Origin: an uncultured Eubacterium sp.
GTDB taxonomy: Bacteria > Bacillota > Clostridia > Lachnospirales > Lachnospiraceae
Direction of reading: 5' to 3'
Length of the DNA stretch: 12,908 nucleotides
Assembly (NCBI GenBank): GCA_910579145.1
Contig: CAJTTQ010000073.1
Location: 1 to 12,908, forward strand
In this document: piece after piece, positions 1-7,878 of the stretch
Layout: every line of letters begins with the position of its first letter
Numbering within the stretch: the first letter of the stretch is position 1
Notes under the pieces: generated by a model
The model's database searches: none
What the model was told of the DNA's origin: nothing
What the model saw: only the letters and a program-made list of their open reading frames with translations
Position numbers and translations under genes: made by a program

Positions 1-15
1 ATATACCGTTTGTAT

Positions 16-99
16 GCAGGAATGGCGGAATTGGCAGACGCGCACGGTTCAGGTCCGTGTGGTAGCAATACCATGAGGGTTCAAGTCCCTTTTCCTGCA
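16..99 (+). tRNA. tRNA-Leu (anticodon CAG)
   Basis: An 84-nt class II tRNA. The acceptor stem GCAGGAA (16-22) pairs with TTCCTGC (92-98) and the discriminator base is A99. The anticodon stem CACGG/CCGTG encloses the loop TTCAGGT, giving anticodon CAG at 50-52, which reads the leucine codon CUG. A long variable arm (about 59-73) and the T-loop GTTCAAGTC fit tRNA-Leu. CCA is not encoded (base 100 is T), so the end must be added by nucleotidyltransferase. The promoter lies mostly before the window. Confidence 0.97.
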
Positions 100-101
100 T
101 G

Positions 102-130
102 AGGGGCGGCTGAAAAGCACGCCCCTTTTA
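102..130 (+). terminator. Intrinsic terminator after tRNA-Leu
   Basis: The arm AGGGGCG (102-108) pairs with CGCCCCT (120-126). An inner GC/GC pair (109-110 with 117-118) extends the stem past one bulged A, and a T-run follows from 126. It begins three bases after the tRNA and should end that transcript. Confidence 0.85.
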
Positions 131-151
131 TTAGCGTCTTTTTTTATTTTT

Positions 152-187
152 AGCATTTATAGTAATGCTGTTGCGGAAAATAGCATT
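152..187 (+). promoter_or_regulatory. Two alternative hairpins before the rhodanese gene
   Basis: AGCATT occurs at 152-157 and again at 182-187, and its complement AATGCT lies between them at 164-169. The middle arm can pair with the first copy (6-nt loop TATAGT) or the second (12-nt loop), but not both. The second hairpin ends immediately before the ribosome binding site (189-195). The first loop, TATAGT (158-163), is one base from a consensus -10 box but has no convincing -35. The element is therefore either a repressor site flanking a promoter or an RNA switch. The pairing is read directly; the function is inferred. Confidence 0.4.
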
Positions 188-204
188 CGAGGAGGATGAC
201 AGGA

Positions 205-687
205 ATGAGAAGAGGAAGTTTGCGCATACTGTTGATGATGGTATTATTTTGTTTTTTGACAGGGTGCGGTGCGGATGTGCCGGAGGGAAAAGAAAGCGGC
301 GCTGTACTGGATAATGTGGAGAAAACGGAAGGCGGTGCGGAAGGCGCGTTGTCGGATGGTGAGGAAGAGAAGGAAGGGATGTATGTGAGTATTACGGCAG
401 AAGAAGCGAAGGAAATCATGGATTCGGAGCCAGACTGCGTCGTGCTCGATGTGAGGACAAAAGAGGAATACGCCGAAGGGCATATCGCGGGAGCGCTGTT
501 GATCCCGGACTATGAGATCGGCGACAGGGCGCAGGAGGAGCTGCCGGATAAGGAGCAAAAGATCCTGGTCTACTGCCGGAGCGGACGGCGGAGCAAAAAC
601 GCGTCGGCAGAACTGGCTTCGATGGGATATAAAAATATCCGGGAGTTTGGCGGGATCATAGACTGGCCGTATGAAGTGGAACAATAA
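205..687 (+). CDS. Rhodanese-domain lipoprotein
   Basis: This 160-residue protein is predicted to be an extracytoplasmic lipid-anchored rhodanese. The hydrophobic signal at about residues 8-20 ends in the lipobox LTGC, with Cys21 as the lipidation site. An acidic, Glu/Gly-rich spacer (about 22-60) follows. The rhodanese fold covers about 61-156 and includes the LDVRTKEEYAEGHI strand-turn-helix. Its active loop is CRSGRRS, with catalytic Cys124. Rhodaneses carry a persulfide on this cysteine and pass sulfur to a thiophilic acceptor; the acceptor here is unknown. ATG205 is chosen over the in-frame ATG196 because AGGAGG (190-195) sits nine bases before 205 and abuts 196. The gene stands alone between two terminators. 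Family assignment is firm, physiological role is not. Confidence 0.88.
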   Translation: MRRGSLRILLMMVLFCFLTGCGADVPEGKESGAVLDNVEKTEGGAEGALSDGEEEKEGMYVSITAEEAKEIMDSEPDCVVLDVRTKEEYAEGHIAGALLIPDYEIGDRAQEELPDKEQKILVYCRSGRRSKNASAELASMGYKNIREFGGIIDWPYEVEQ

Positions 688-700
688 AAGGAGAAAAACA

Positions 701-726
701 GGCGTAAAAGTTACGCCGTTTTTTTT
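701..726 (+). terminator. Intrinsic terminator after the rhodanese gene
   Basis: GGCGTAA (701-707) and TTACGCC (711-717) form a perfect 7-bp stem around the three-base loop AAG. G718 and a run of eight T (719-726) follow. It separates the rhodanese gene from the downstream promoter at 737. Confidence 0.92.
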
Positions 727-736
727 CGAAATGTAT

Positions 737-775
737 TTGACTGGACGGGGAGAAAATGCTAGAATACATTTGTAT
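737..775 (+). promoter_or_regulatory. Promoter of the foldase gene, with a small inverted repeat
   Basis: TTGACT (737-742) and TAGAAT (760-765) are separated by exactly 17 bases, each one mismatch from the vegetative consensus. Transcription would start near 772, giving a leader of about 37 nt. ATACA-TT-TGTAT (764-775) is a perfect 5-bp inverted repeat running from the -10 box over the likely start point and could be an operator. The promoter call is strong, the operator call weak. Confidence 0.8.
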
Positions 776-808
776 GTTTGTACAAAAAAGCAGTTTTGGA
801 GGATAACG

Positions 809-1972
809 ATGAATAAGGCAAAAAAATTAGCAAAAAACAATGGAATAGCGATGGAGAGCAAAAAGGTTTCCGGCGGGGAGTCATTTTATTTTACTAAAAA
901 TAAAGTTCTTGCCATGCTCGGGATCGCCGCAGTGATCATTCTTTGTGCAGGAGTTTGTTATATGCAGCTCCGTCCGCGCGCCGTGCTGAAAGTAACCGGC
1001 CCGGATCAGAGTGGTTCGGATGTGACGAACACGGTATATATGAAGGAAACGGTGTATGATATTTTCCAGGTGGAATCCCAGTACAATATGTACTCTTCCC
1101 TGTACCAGCAGATGTATGGAAAAACGTATTGGGAAATGGAAGATGTGGACGGTGAAGGCAGAAGCGGGGCGTCCGCAGCGAAAAAGCAGGTGATGGATAA
1201 CGTAAAGCAGAGAGAGATCCTCTGCATGGAGGCGCAGAAACTCGGTTATTCGCTGACAGATGAAGAAAAGAAGGCCGTTGCGGATAATGTACAGACCGCG
1301 CTGAAAGATCTGCCAGAAGAACAGAAAAAGATTGACGGTTTAGACGAGAAATCACTGACTACCGTGTTTGAGAAGAGCGCGCTGGCGGAAAAATACAGGC
1401 AGGTCATCATCTCGGAGGCCGGTATCGACGAGGAAGCGCTGAAAGCTACGGTCGATCGGAATGAATACCATCAGTACACGATGCAGTACTATAAAGTGAG
1501 CAATAAAGAGGGCAGCGGGGAAGAACAGACCGATGTGTCCGAAGAGCAGAAACAGAAAAATCTGGCCAGTATGCAGGCATTAAAAGAAAAAGCGGCTACG
1601 GCAGAAGATTTTACGAAGCTCGTAGAAGAGGGCGATGAGTCAGGGATCGGCACTTATCAGGAAGAAAAACTCCTGACAAAAGATATGGAAAGTTCCACTT
1701 TCCTCACGGAAAAACTCCGCAAAAAGCTGATCAAGATGGCAAATGATGAAATTTCTGACGTGATCGAGGGAGAAGACGGGTATTATCTCGTGAAAATGGT
1801 CAATAACGATGATCCTGCCGGATACGATTCCCAGTGTGAATCGGTGGTCAACGAGGAAAAAACGAAACAGTTTAACGCCCGTTACGATCAGATCAAGACA
1901 GCGTATACGACAGAAATTCAGAGTTACTGGAAAGGCCGTGTGACAGTCGGTTCTTTTACGACAGCGAAATAA
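809..1972 (+). CDS. Membrane-anchored SurA/PrsA-like foldase
   Basis: This 387-residue protein has a basic cytoplasmic N-terminus (1-32), one membrane segment (about 33-53) and a long charged outer region. Residues about 80-220 resemble the helical SurA/PrsA N-terminal chaperone domain. About 222-332 resemble a parvulin prolyl isomerase, shown by the EDFTKLVEEG helix and the final strand GYYLVKM. Two histidines usual in active parvulins, in the HILV-like strand and the GYHII-like strand, are replaced here by Tyr227 and Tyr326. The protein may therefore only hold or chaperone secreted clients. No lipobox is present, unlike Bacillus PrsA. ATG809 is chosen for GGAGGA at 798-803; the frame is open upstream to 671 but that extension lacks a site and spans a terminator. 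It is followed by purL after 87 bp with no terminator. Confidence 0.65.
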   Translation: MNKAKKLAKNNGIAMESKKVSGGESFYFTKNKVLAMLGIAAVIILCAGVCYMQLRPRAVLKVTGPDQSGSDVTNTVYMKETVYDIFQVESQYNMYSSLYQQMYGKTYWEMEDVDGEGRSGASAAKKQVMDNVKQREILCMEAQKLGYSLTDEEKKAVADNVQTALKDLPEEQKKIDGLDEKSLTTVFEKSALAEKYRQVIISEAGIDEEALKATVDRNEYHQYTMQYYKVSNKEGSGEEQTDVSEEQKQKNLASMQALKEKAATAEDFTKLVEEGDESGIGTYQEEKLLTKDMESSTFLTEKLRKKLIKMANDEISDVIEGEDGYYLVKMVNNDDPAGYDSQCESVVNEEKTKQFNARYDQIKTAYTTEIQSYWKGRVTVGSFTTAK

Positions 1973-2023
1973 GCAGATAACACGTTGCTTGCACAAAGAT
2001 TGCATGATGCGCAGAAAAAGACA

Positions 2024-2039
2024 CGGAACTGAAGTTCCG
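2024..2039 (+). other. Short hairpin in the purL leader
   Basis: CGGAACT (2024-2030) and AGTTCCG (2033-2039) are perfectly complementary; the physical form is a 6-bp stem with a TGAA loop. It lies about ten bases before the purL ribosome binding site and has no T-run, so it is unlikely to terminate transcription. It may affect initiation or message stability. No purine riboswitch fold is recognisable in this 87-bp gap. Confidence 0.4.
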
Positions 2040-2059
2040 CGCAGAAATGAGAGGAAACT

Positions 2060-5000
2060 ATGGCACAGGTAAAGCGGATTTACGTAGAAAAGAAAGAAGA
2101 TTACGCAGTAGCGGCGAAAGAGTTGAAGGCGGAGATCAGGGAATATCTCGGCATCCGGGATTTAGAGCGGGTCAGGGTACTGATCCGCTACGATGTGGAA
2201 GGCATCGGGGAGGGCACGTATGAAAAAGCGCTTGCCACCGTGTTTTCTGAGCCGCCGGTCGATCATGTCTACGAAGGAGAGTTTGAGAAACAGGAGGGAG
2301 ACCGCGTGTTCTCCGTGGAATATCTCCCGGGGCAGTTTGACCAGCGTGCGGATTCGGCGGAACAGTGCGTCAAACTTCTGAATGAGAGCGAAGAGCCGGT
2401 GATCCGGTCCGCGACGACATACGTACTGAGCGGCGCGTTTGGCGAGGAAGATTTTGCGCGGATCAAGGAATACTGCATTAACCCGGTTGATTCGAGGGAG
2501 ACGGACGAGAGCGTTCCGGAAACGCTTGTCACTGTATTTGACGAGCCGGCGGATGTCAAAATATTTGACGGTTTTCAAAACATGTCCGAAGATGCGCTGA
2601 GAGGCTTGTATGATTCCCTCGGCCTTGCCATGACATTTAAAGATTTTCTCCATATACAGAATTACTTTAGAGGAGAAGAGAAGCGCGACCCGAGTGTGAC
2701 GGAGATCCGTGTACTGGATACGTACTGGTCGGACCACTGCCGCCATACGACATTTTTAACGGAACTCAAAAATATCCGTTTTGAAGACGGCGATTATACA
2801 AAGCCGATCGAGGATGCGTTTATCCGTTACAAAGAAGACCACGACGCGATCTATCAAGGAAGGGACGACAAATTTGTATCGCTGATGGATATTGCGCTCA
2901 TGGCGATGAAAAAACTGCGCGCGGACGGGAAACTCGAGGATATGGAAGAATCTGACGAGATCAACGCCTGCTCGATCGTCGTGCCGGTGGAGATCGAACA
3001 GGAGGATGGCTCTGGAAACGGCCAGAAGCTGACCGTCAAAGAGGAGTGGCTCGTATTCTTTAAAAATGAGACGCACAACCACCCGACGGAGATCGAGCCG
3101 TTTGGAGGCGCGGCGACCTGTCTTGGCGGCGCGATCCGCGATCCGCTTTCAGGGCGCGGTTATGTATACCAGGCGATGCGCGTGACGGGGGCGGCAGATC
3201 CCACGAAATCGCTGAAAGAAACGATGGAGGGCAAACTGGCGCAGAGAAAGATCGTGACGGGCGCCGCCAGCGGATACAGTTCTTATGGAAACCAGATCGG
3301 GCTGGCTACGGGGCTTGTCGATGAGGTCTATCATCCGAACTATGTGGCAAAGAGGCTGGAGATCGGCGCTGTCATGGGAGCGGCGCCCAGAAAGAACGTG
3401 ATCCGTGAAAATTCGGATCCCGATGATGTGATCATCCTGCTCGGCGGACGTACGGGACGTGATGGCTGCGGCGGTGCAACCGGATCTTCCAAAGCACATA
3501 ACACGGCATCCATCGACACATGCGGAGCAGAAGTACAGAAGGGAAACGCGCCGACCGAGCGCAAGATCCAGAGGTTGTTCCGCCGTGAGGAGGTCAGCCG
3601 GCTCATTAAAAAATGTAATGACTTCGGAGCGGGCGGCGTGTCGGTAGCCATCGGTGAACTGGCGGACGGCCTGGTCGTCGACCTGGACAAGGTTCCGAAA
3701 AAATATGCCGGCCTGGACGGCACGGAACTGGCGATTTCGGAATCCCAGGAGCGTATGGCGATCGTCGTTGACCCGAAAGATACCGAGAAAATGTTAGCCT
3801 TTGCCGAGGAGGAAAACCTCGAGGCAGTTCCGGTCGCCGTTGTGACGAAAGAGCCGCGGCTCGTCCTCAAATGGCGCGGAAAAGAGATCGTAAATATTGC
3901 AAGGGCATTTTTAGATACGAACGGTGCTCACCAGGAGACGGATGTCATCGTGGAAATGCCGAAAAAAGAAGAAAATTATATGGAAAAGGTGGAAGTGCCG
4001 GAACACTTTGCGGATGCGCTGACTGGATGCCTGAAAGATCTGAATGTCTGTTCCAAAAAGGGACTCGTGGAGATGTTCGACAGTTCGGTCGGTGCGTGTA
4101 CGGTGGCGATGCCATATGGCGGAAAGTACCAGCTGACGCCGATCCAGACGATGGTTGCCAAACTGCCTGTGATGGAGGGAAGCTGCGATACCGTTACGAT
4201 GATGAGTTATGGCATGGATCCGTACCTGATGAGCTGGAGTCCGTTCCACGGCGCGGAGTACGCGGTACTGACTTCGGTGGCGAAGATCGTCGCGGCCGGC
4301 GGTGACTTTACGAAGATCCGCTTTACATTCCAGGAGTATTTTAAGCGGATGACTGAAGATGCCAGACGCTGGGGCGAGCCGATGGCGGCGCTGCTCGGCG
4401 CCTATGACGCGCAGATGAAGCTTGGCCTTCCGTCGATTGGCGGTAAGGACAGTATGTCGGGTACGTTTAATGACATCGACGTGCCGCCTACACTGTGTTC
4501 GTTCGCTGTCGATGTGGCGAAGATTACGGATGTCATCACACCGGAACTAAAAGAAGCCGGTCATATATTAGTCAAATTTGAGATTCAAAAGGATGCGTAT
4601 GACCTTCCAGATTACACGTATTGTATGGATATGTACGGAAAAGTGACGGAGCTGATGCGCGGCCATGTCATTCATTCGGCGTATGCCCTTTCCGGGAAAG
4701 GCGTGGCGGAAGCGGCGGCGAAAATGGCATTTGGTAATAAATGGGGCGTGACGTTTGACGCGTCCCGTCCGGTAAACGAGTATTTTAAACCGGCGTATGG
4801 CGCGATACTTGCTGAGGTGGACGAGAAGGATATGGACAGGCTGGCGCAGACCGGACTTGCCTTTGAGAAGATTGGCGTTGTAAACGCTGAGGAAGCCTTC
4901 CTGTATGGAACAGAAAGAGTCAGTGTCGATGAGGCGCTCGCCGCCTGGAGCGGAACGCTCGAGAAGGTGTTCCCGACGCGCGCCGGCGCGGACGGTTCTG

Positions 5001-5872
5001 ACAGGGCCGGAGAAAACATCCCGAACAGTCTTTATGACGCGAAGGAAATCTATGTATGCCGTCATAAGACGGCAAAACCAAAAGTATTTGTTCCTGTATT
5101 TCCGGGAACGAACTGTGAATACGATACGATCCGGGCTTTCCGCGCGGCTGGCGCGGAGACGGAGAGCATTGTATTTAAAAATATGACGGAGCAGAACATC
5201 AAGGACAGCGTGGACGCATTTAAGAAGGCGTTGGATGAGTCGCAGATCCTCATGTTCTCCGGCGGATTCAGCGCTGGAGACGAACCGGATGGTTCCGCCA
5301 AATTTATTACGTCGGTATTCCGCAATGAGAGGATTCAGGAAGCCGTTCACGCGCTGCTCCACGAGAGAGACGGACTGGTGCTCGGTATCTGTAATGGATT
5401 CCAGACGCTCGTGAAACTCGGGCTGGTGCCGTACGGGGAGATCCGCACGCAGAAAGCGGACTCGCCGACGCTCACGAAAAACAGCATCGGCCGGCATATT
5501 AGTAAATCCGTTTATACGAAAGTCGTGACGAATAAGTCGCCGTGGCTGCAGAAGGCGGAACTTGGCGGGATCTATTCCGTTCCGGCTTCGCACGGGGAAG
5601 GACGTTTTGTCGCGGACCGCGAATGGCTCGACAAGCTGTTTGCCAACGGACAGGTGGCGACGCAGTATGTCGATGTAAATGGAAACCCAACGATGGACGA
5701 TGATTTCAACCCCAATGGATCGTATGGCGCGATCGAGGGCATTACGAGCCCGGATGGAAGGGTCCTCGGAAAAATGGCGCATTCCGAGCGCCGGGGAAGC
5801 GGGGTAGCCGTCAATATTTACGGAGAACAGAATCAGATGATATTTGAGAGCGGAGTGGAGTATTTCCGTTAA
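2060..5872 (+). CDS. purL: Phosphoribosylformylglycinamidine (FGAM) synthase, single chain
   Basis: This 1270-residue cytoplasmic enzyme of de novo purine synthesis converts FGAR, glutamine and ATP to FGAM. The length and fused layout match the large PurL type, specifically the clostridial clade II form. The order is: PurS-like N-terminal region; linker and first AIRS-type half with DTYWSDHCRH (220-229) and NETHNHPTE (336-344); second AIRS-type half with GGKDSMSG (794-801); and a class I glutaminase domain from about 1010. The catalytic set is visible: Cys1111 in GICNGFQ, and His1241 and Glu1243 in the MAHSERR stretch. ATG2060 follows AGAGGA closely. No other pur gene is adjacent. With no clear promoter in the 87-bp gap, transcription may come from the foldase promoter or from a weak unseen one. 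Full length with all key residues, so presumably functional. Confidence 0.97.
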   Translation: MAQVKRIYVEKKEDYAVAAKELKAEIREYLGIRDLERVRVLIRYDVEGIGEGTYEKALATVFSEPPVDHVYEGEFEKQEGDRVFSVEYLPGQFDQRADSAEQCVKLLNESEEPVIRSATTYVLSGAFGEEDFARIKEYCINPVDSRETDESVPETLVTVFDEPADVKIFDGFQNMSEDALRGLYDSLGLAMTFKDFLHIQNYFRGEEKRDPSVTEIRVLDTYWSDHCRHTTFLTELKNIRFEDGDYTKPIEDAFIRYKEDHDAIYQGRDDKFVSLMDIALMAMKKLRADGKLEDMEESDEINACSIVVPVEIEQEDGSGNGQKLTVKEEWLVFFKNETHNHPTEIEPFGGAATCLGGAIRDPLSGRGYVYQAMRVTGAADPTKSLKETMEGKLAQRKIVTGAASGYSSYGNQIGLATGLVDEVYHPNYVAKRLEIGAVMGAAPRKNVIRENSDPDDVIILLGGRTGRDGCGGATGSSKAHNTASIDTCGAEVQKGNAPTERKIQRLFRREEVSRLIKKCNDFGAGGVSVAIGELADGLVVDLDKVPKKYAGLDGTELAISESQERMAIVVDPKDTEKMLAFAEEENLEAVPVAVVTKEPRLVLKWRGKEIVNIARAFLDTNGAHQETDVIVEMPKKEENYMEKVEVPEHFADALTGCLKDLNVCSKKGLVEMFDSSVGACTVAMPYGGKYQLTPIQTMVAKLPVMEGSCDTVTMMSYGMDPYLMSWSPFHGAEYAVLTSVAKIVAAGGDFTKIRFTFQEYFKRMTEDARRWGEPMAALLGAYDAQMKLGLPSIGGKDSMSGTFNDIDVPPTLCSFAVDVAKITDVITPELKEAGHILVKFEIQKDAYDLPDYTYCMDMYGKVTELMRGHVIHSAYALSGKGVAEAAAKMAFGNKWGVTFDASRPVNEYFKPAYGAILAEVDEKDMDRLAQTGLAFEKIGVVNAEEAFLYGTERVSVDEALAAWSGTLEKVFPTRAGADGSDRAGENIPNSLYDAKEIYVCRHKTAKPKVFVPVFPGTNCEYDTIRAFRAAGAETESIVFKNMTEQNIKDSVDAFKKALDESQILMFSGGFSAGDEPDGSAKFITSVFRNERIQEAVHALLHERDGLVLGICNGFQTLVKLGLVPYGEIRTQKADSPTLTKNSIGRHISKSVYTKVVTNKSPWLQKAELGGIYSVPASHGEGRFVADREWLDKLFANGQVATQYVDVNGNPTMDDDFNPNGSYGAIEGITSPDGRVLGKMAHSERRGSGVAVNIYGEQNQMIFESGVEYFR

Positions 5873-5883
5873 TTGATCAGATG

Positions 5884-5915
5884 CGGCCAGAAAAGGAGGA
5901 TTTCTTTTTTGGCCG
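5884..5915 (+). other. Long hairpin between purL and the GH43 gene
   Basis: The arms at 5884-5895 and 5904-5915 form a 12-bp stem (one G-T pair) around the 8-nt loop GAGGATTT. The T-run is inside the 3' arm rather than after it, so this is not a standard intrinsic terminator. A Shine-Dalgarno-like AGGAGG (5894-5899) is partly in the stem and loop, too far from any start to serve it. Plausible roles are 3'-end stabilisation of purL message, partial termination or a ribosome standby site. Confidence 0.5.
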
Positions 5916-5935
5916 GTTCGTGAATGGAGGAAAAA

Positions 5936-7783
5936 ATGAAGCAGGTATTATGTTACACAAGGGAGCCGATCGATGAATTTTACTATGATCCCAAACTGGC
6001 TTATAGTATGCACATTGCCATCGGAGACGACGTCAGAAACGATGCCGTGGATAACGTCAGGCGCGGGGGTTCCGGCGACGGCACCGGAAGTTTTCAGCCG
6101 TTAAACCACAATTCCGGCGTTTTATTTGCAAAGGCCACGGAAAATGAAGATGGATCGCTGAATCCAAAAAGCATTCAGAATCCGTATCTGTTTGTGAAGA
6201 AGGATGGCACATTTGGCGTGGCAGCCGTGCGGACGGGCGGCGACGGGGAAGAGGATGCACAGAGTGTGGGAAAAGTGCTGTTGTTTGCGAGCCGTGATCT
6301 GCTGGAATATGAGGAATTAGGGCTTCTCGCGCTGGCAGATGAGCCGGTCTGCCGTGTGGCGTGCGACTATGATAATGAGAAAGACAGGTATATTATGCGC
6401 TGGTGTGTCAAGAGCGGCGCTTGCTATCAGGCGAAACTGGAGGAAGTCCGGCCGTCGGATCAGCTTCCAGAAGCGGCGCGCATCGAAAACGGAAAATGGC
6501 CGGAAGTGAAAACGGACATCGAGGGGGCGGTCGCCGGAAATATCGTGTCGGTATCAGACGAGACGGCAGAACGTCTTGTTAAGAAACTGATGCCGCCGCA
6601 TCATGTGGAGACGATATTTGAAGAGCAGGTTACAGTGAATGCGAAAGAACAGCTGAAATGGATGATGGCAAAGGCGGTTTACAGCGATGGGACACAGGCG
6701 TTAAAACGCGTGGACTGGGATCTGGAACATGTGGACTGGACCTGTCCAGGAACATATGAGATCAAGGGAAGGCTGCATCAGGATCATTTTCCGTTCCCGA
6801 TCGCGGAAGACCGCGCGGATCCGTGCGTGGCCTACTGGCAGGGGAAATATTACTTTATCGCGACGAATGACGCGGATAAGAACCACACGCTTTACATCCG
6901 CGAGGCGGATACGATCCCGGAACTGGTAGATGCGGACGAACATCTCATACTGGATTCGGATACATACGAGCATGTGGGCAATCTTTTGTGGGCGCCGGAG
7001 TTTCATGAGATCGGCGGAAAGTTATATCTGTTTTTAGCGATCACGCCCGATGAGTTTTTCTGCGAGGAAAGTCATGTCATGGAACTGCGGGAAGGCGGAA
7101 ATCCATCGTGCCGGGAGGACTGGTCGGAGCCGCGCCGCGTTGTGCGCAAAGACGGCAGCGAACTGTGCGAAGCCGGAAAAACGATCACATTAGATATGAC
7201 ATGCTTTTTCTGGGAGGGAGATTATTACGCGGTCTGGTCGCAGCGGCAGTTTCTGCCAAAGGATCTGGGAGCGTGGCTGTACATCGCGAAGCTGGATGCG
7301 GATGAGCCATGGAAGCTGAGTTCCGATCCGGTGATCTTATCAAAGCCAGAGTATGGCTGGGCGAATAACCACACATTCGTCGATGAAGGGCCGTTTGCCC
7401 TGCCGCAGGAAGACCGGCTGATCCTTACGTTTTCGAGCGCGGCGGTTGATACTTCTTACGTCGTCGGCCTGCTTACGATCGAGAAAGGAAAGGATCTTCT
7501 CGTCCGGGAGAACTGGAAAAAGGGAAATTATCCGATCCTCACGTCGAGAAGCGTGGAAGGGGAGTTTGGAACCGGCCATAATGCGTATGTCATGGACGAG
7601 TACGGCGATCTCTGGAATACCTATCACGCGAGACCGGGTATCGACGGGGAGCGGAGCAGCGGCATCCGCAGGGTGCATTTTGATATCGACGGACTTCCGG
7701 TTTTGGATCTGGTGGAAGAACAGGATGTGGCGGAAGGACTCGACAGGGTAGAGACGAAACTGACTGTTTCGACGAAACGATAG
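5936..7783 (+). CDS. Cytoplasmic glycoside hydrolase family 43 enzyme
   Basis: This 615-residue protein has no signal peptide or membrane segment and is probably cytoplasmic. GH43 enzymes are inverting hydrolases, mostly arabinofuranosidases, arabinanases or xylosidases; the substrate here cannot be read off. Residues about 1-205 look like a partial, non-catalytic propeller-type region (NPYLFVKKDGTFGV, then FASRDLLEYEE). About 219-282 resemble a bacterial Ig-like group 4 domain, ending CPGTYEIKGRL. The catalytic five-bladed propeller covers about 284-600. Candidate residues are base Asp295 (ADPCVAYW), pKa modulator Asp420 (LDMTCFFW), acid Glu484 (DEGPFAL) and metal-site His548 (GTGHNAY). ATG5936 is preferred to in-frame ATG5924 because TGGAGG (5925-5930) is five bases upstream. 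No promoter is seen in the 63-bp gap after purL, so read-through is possible. Confidence 0.88.
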   Translation: MKQVLCYTREPIDEFYYDPKLAYSMHIAIGDDVRNDAVDNVRRGGSGDGTGSFQPLNHNSGVLFAKATENEDGSLNPKSIQNPYLFVKKDGTFGVAAVRTGGDGEEDAQSVGKVLLFASRDLLEYEELGLLALADEPVCRVACDYDNEKDRYIMRWCVKSGACYQAKLEEVRPSDQLPEAARIENGKWPEVKTDIEGAVAGNIVSVSDETAERLVKKLMPPHHVETIFEEQVTVNAKEQLKWMMAKAVYSDGTQALKRVDWDLEHVDWTCPGTYEIKGRLHQDHFPFPIAEDRADPCVAYWQGKYYFIATNDADKNHTLYIREADTIPELVDADEHLILDSDTYEHVGNLLWAPEFHEIGGKLYLFLAITPDEFFCEESHVMELREGGNPSCREDWSEPRRVVRKDGSELCEAGKTITLDMTCFFWEGDYYAVWSQRQFLPKDLGAWLYIAKLDADEPWKLSSDPVILSKPEYGWANNHTFVDEGPFALPQEDRLILTFSSAAVDTSYVVGLLTIEKGKDLLVRENWKKGNYPILTSRSVEGEFGTGHNAYVMDEYGDLWNTYHARPGIDGERSSGIRRVHFDIDGLPVLDLVEEQDVAEGLDRVETKLTVSTKR

Positions 7784-7806
7784 AATCGGAGAAACAATAG
7801 AATAGG

Positions 7807-7846
7807 AAAAACGGAATCTGTGCATGTGCACGGATTCCGTTTTTTA
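7807..7846. terminator. Bidirectional intrinsic terminator between convergent genes
   Basis: ACGGAATCTGTGC (7811-7823) pairs with GCACGGATTCCGT (7828-7840) as a 13-bp stem with one T-G pair and the tetraloop ATGT. A T-run follows on the plus strand (7840-7845). The A-run at 7807-7811 gives a matching T-run on the minus strand. It can end both the GH43 transcript and the convergent BspA-like transcript. Confidence 0.93.
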
Positions 7847-7847
7847 T

Positions 7848-7859
7848 AATGGCGCCATT
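7848..7859. repeat. 12-bp perfect palindrome
   Basis: AATGGCGCCATT is fully self-complementary. It lies between the terminator and the stop codon of the minus-strand gene. With no natural loop it forms at best a 4-bp hairpin as RNA. Function unknown; it may be chance. Confidence 0.3.
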
Positions 7860-7878
7860 TGATCGTAATTGCTGCTGG

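Noticed and set aside
671..808. 46-residue N-terminal extension of the foldase frame
   Set aside because: It would begin inside the rhodanese gene, cross a terminator and a promoter, and has no ribosome binding site; ATG809 has a good one.
1973..2059. Possible purine riboswitch before purL
   Set aside because: The 87-bp gap has only a short 6-7-bp hairpin; the three-way junction and loop motifs of a purine riboswitch are not seen.
4568..5782. 404-codon open frame on the minus strand
   Set aside because: It lies wholly inside purL, antisense to a well-conserved enzyme, has no recognisable domains and reads as an Arg/His-rich shadow of GC-biased codons.
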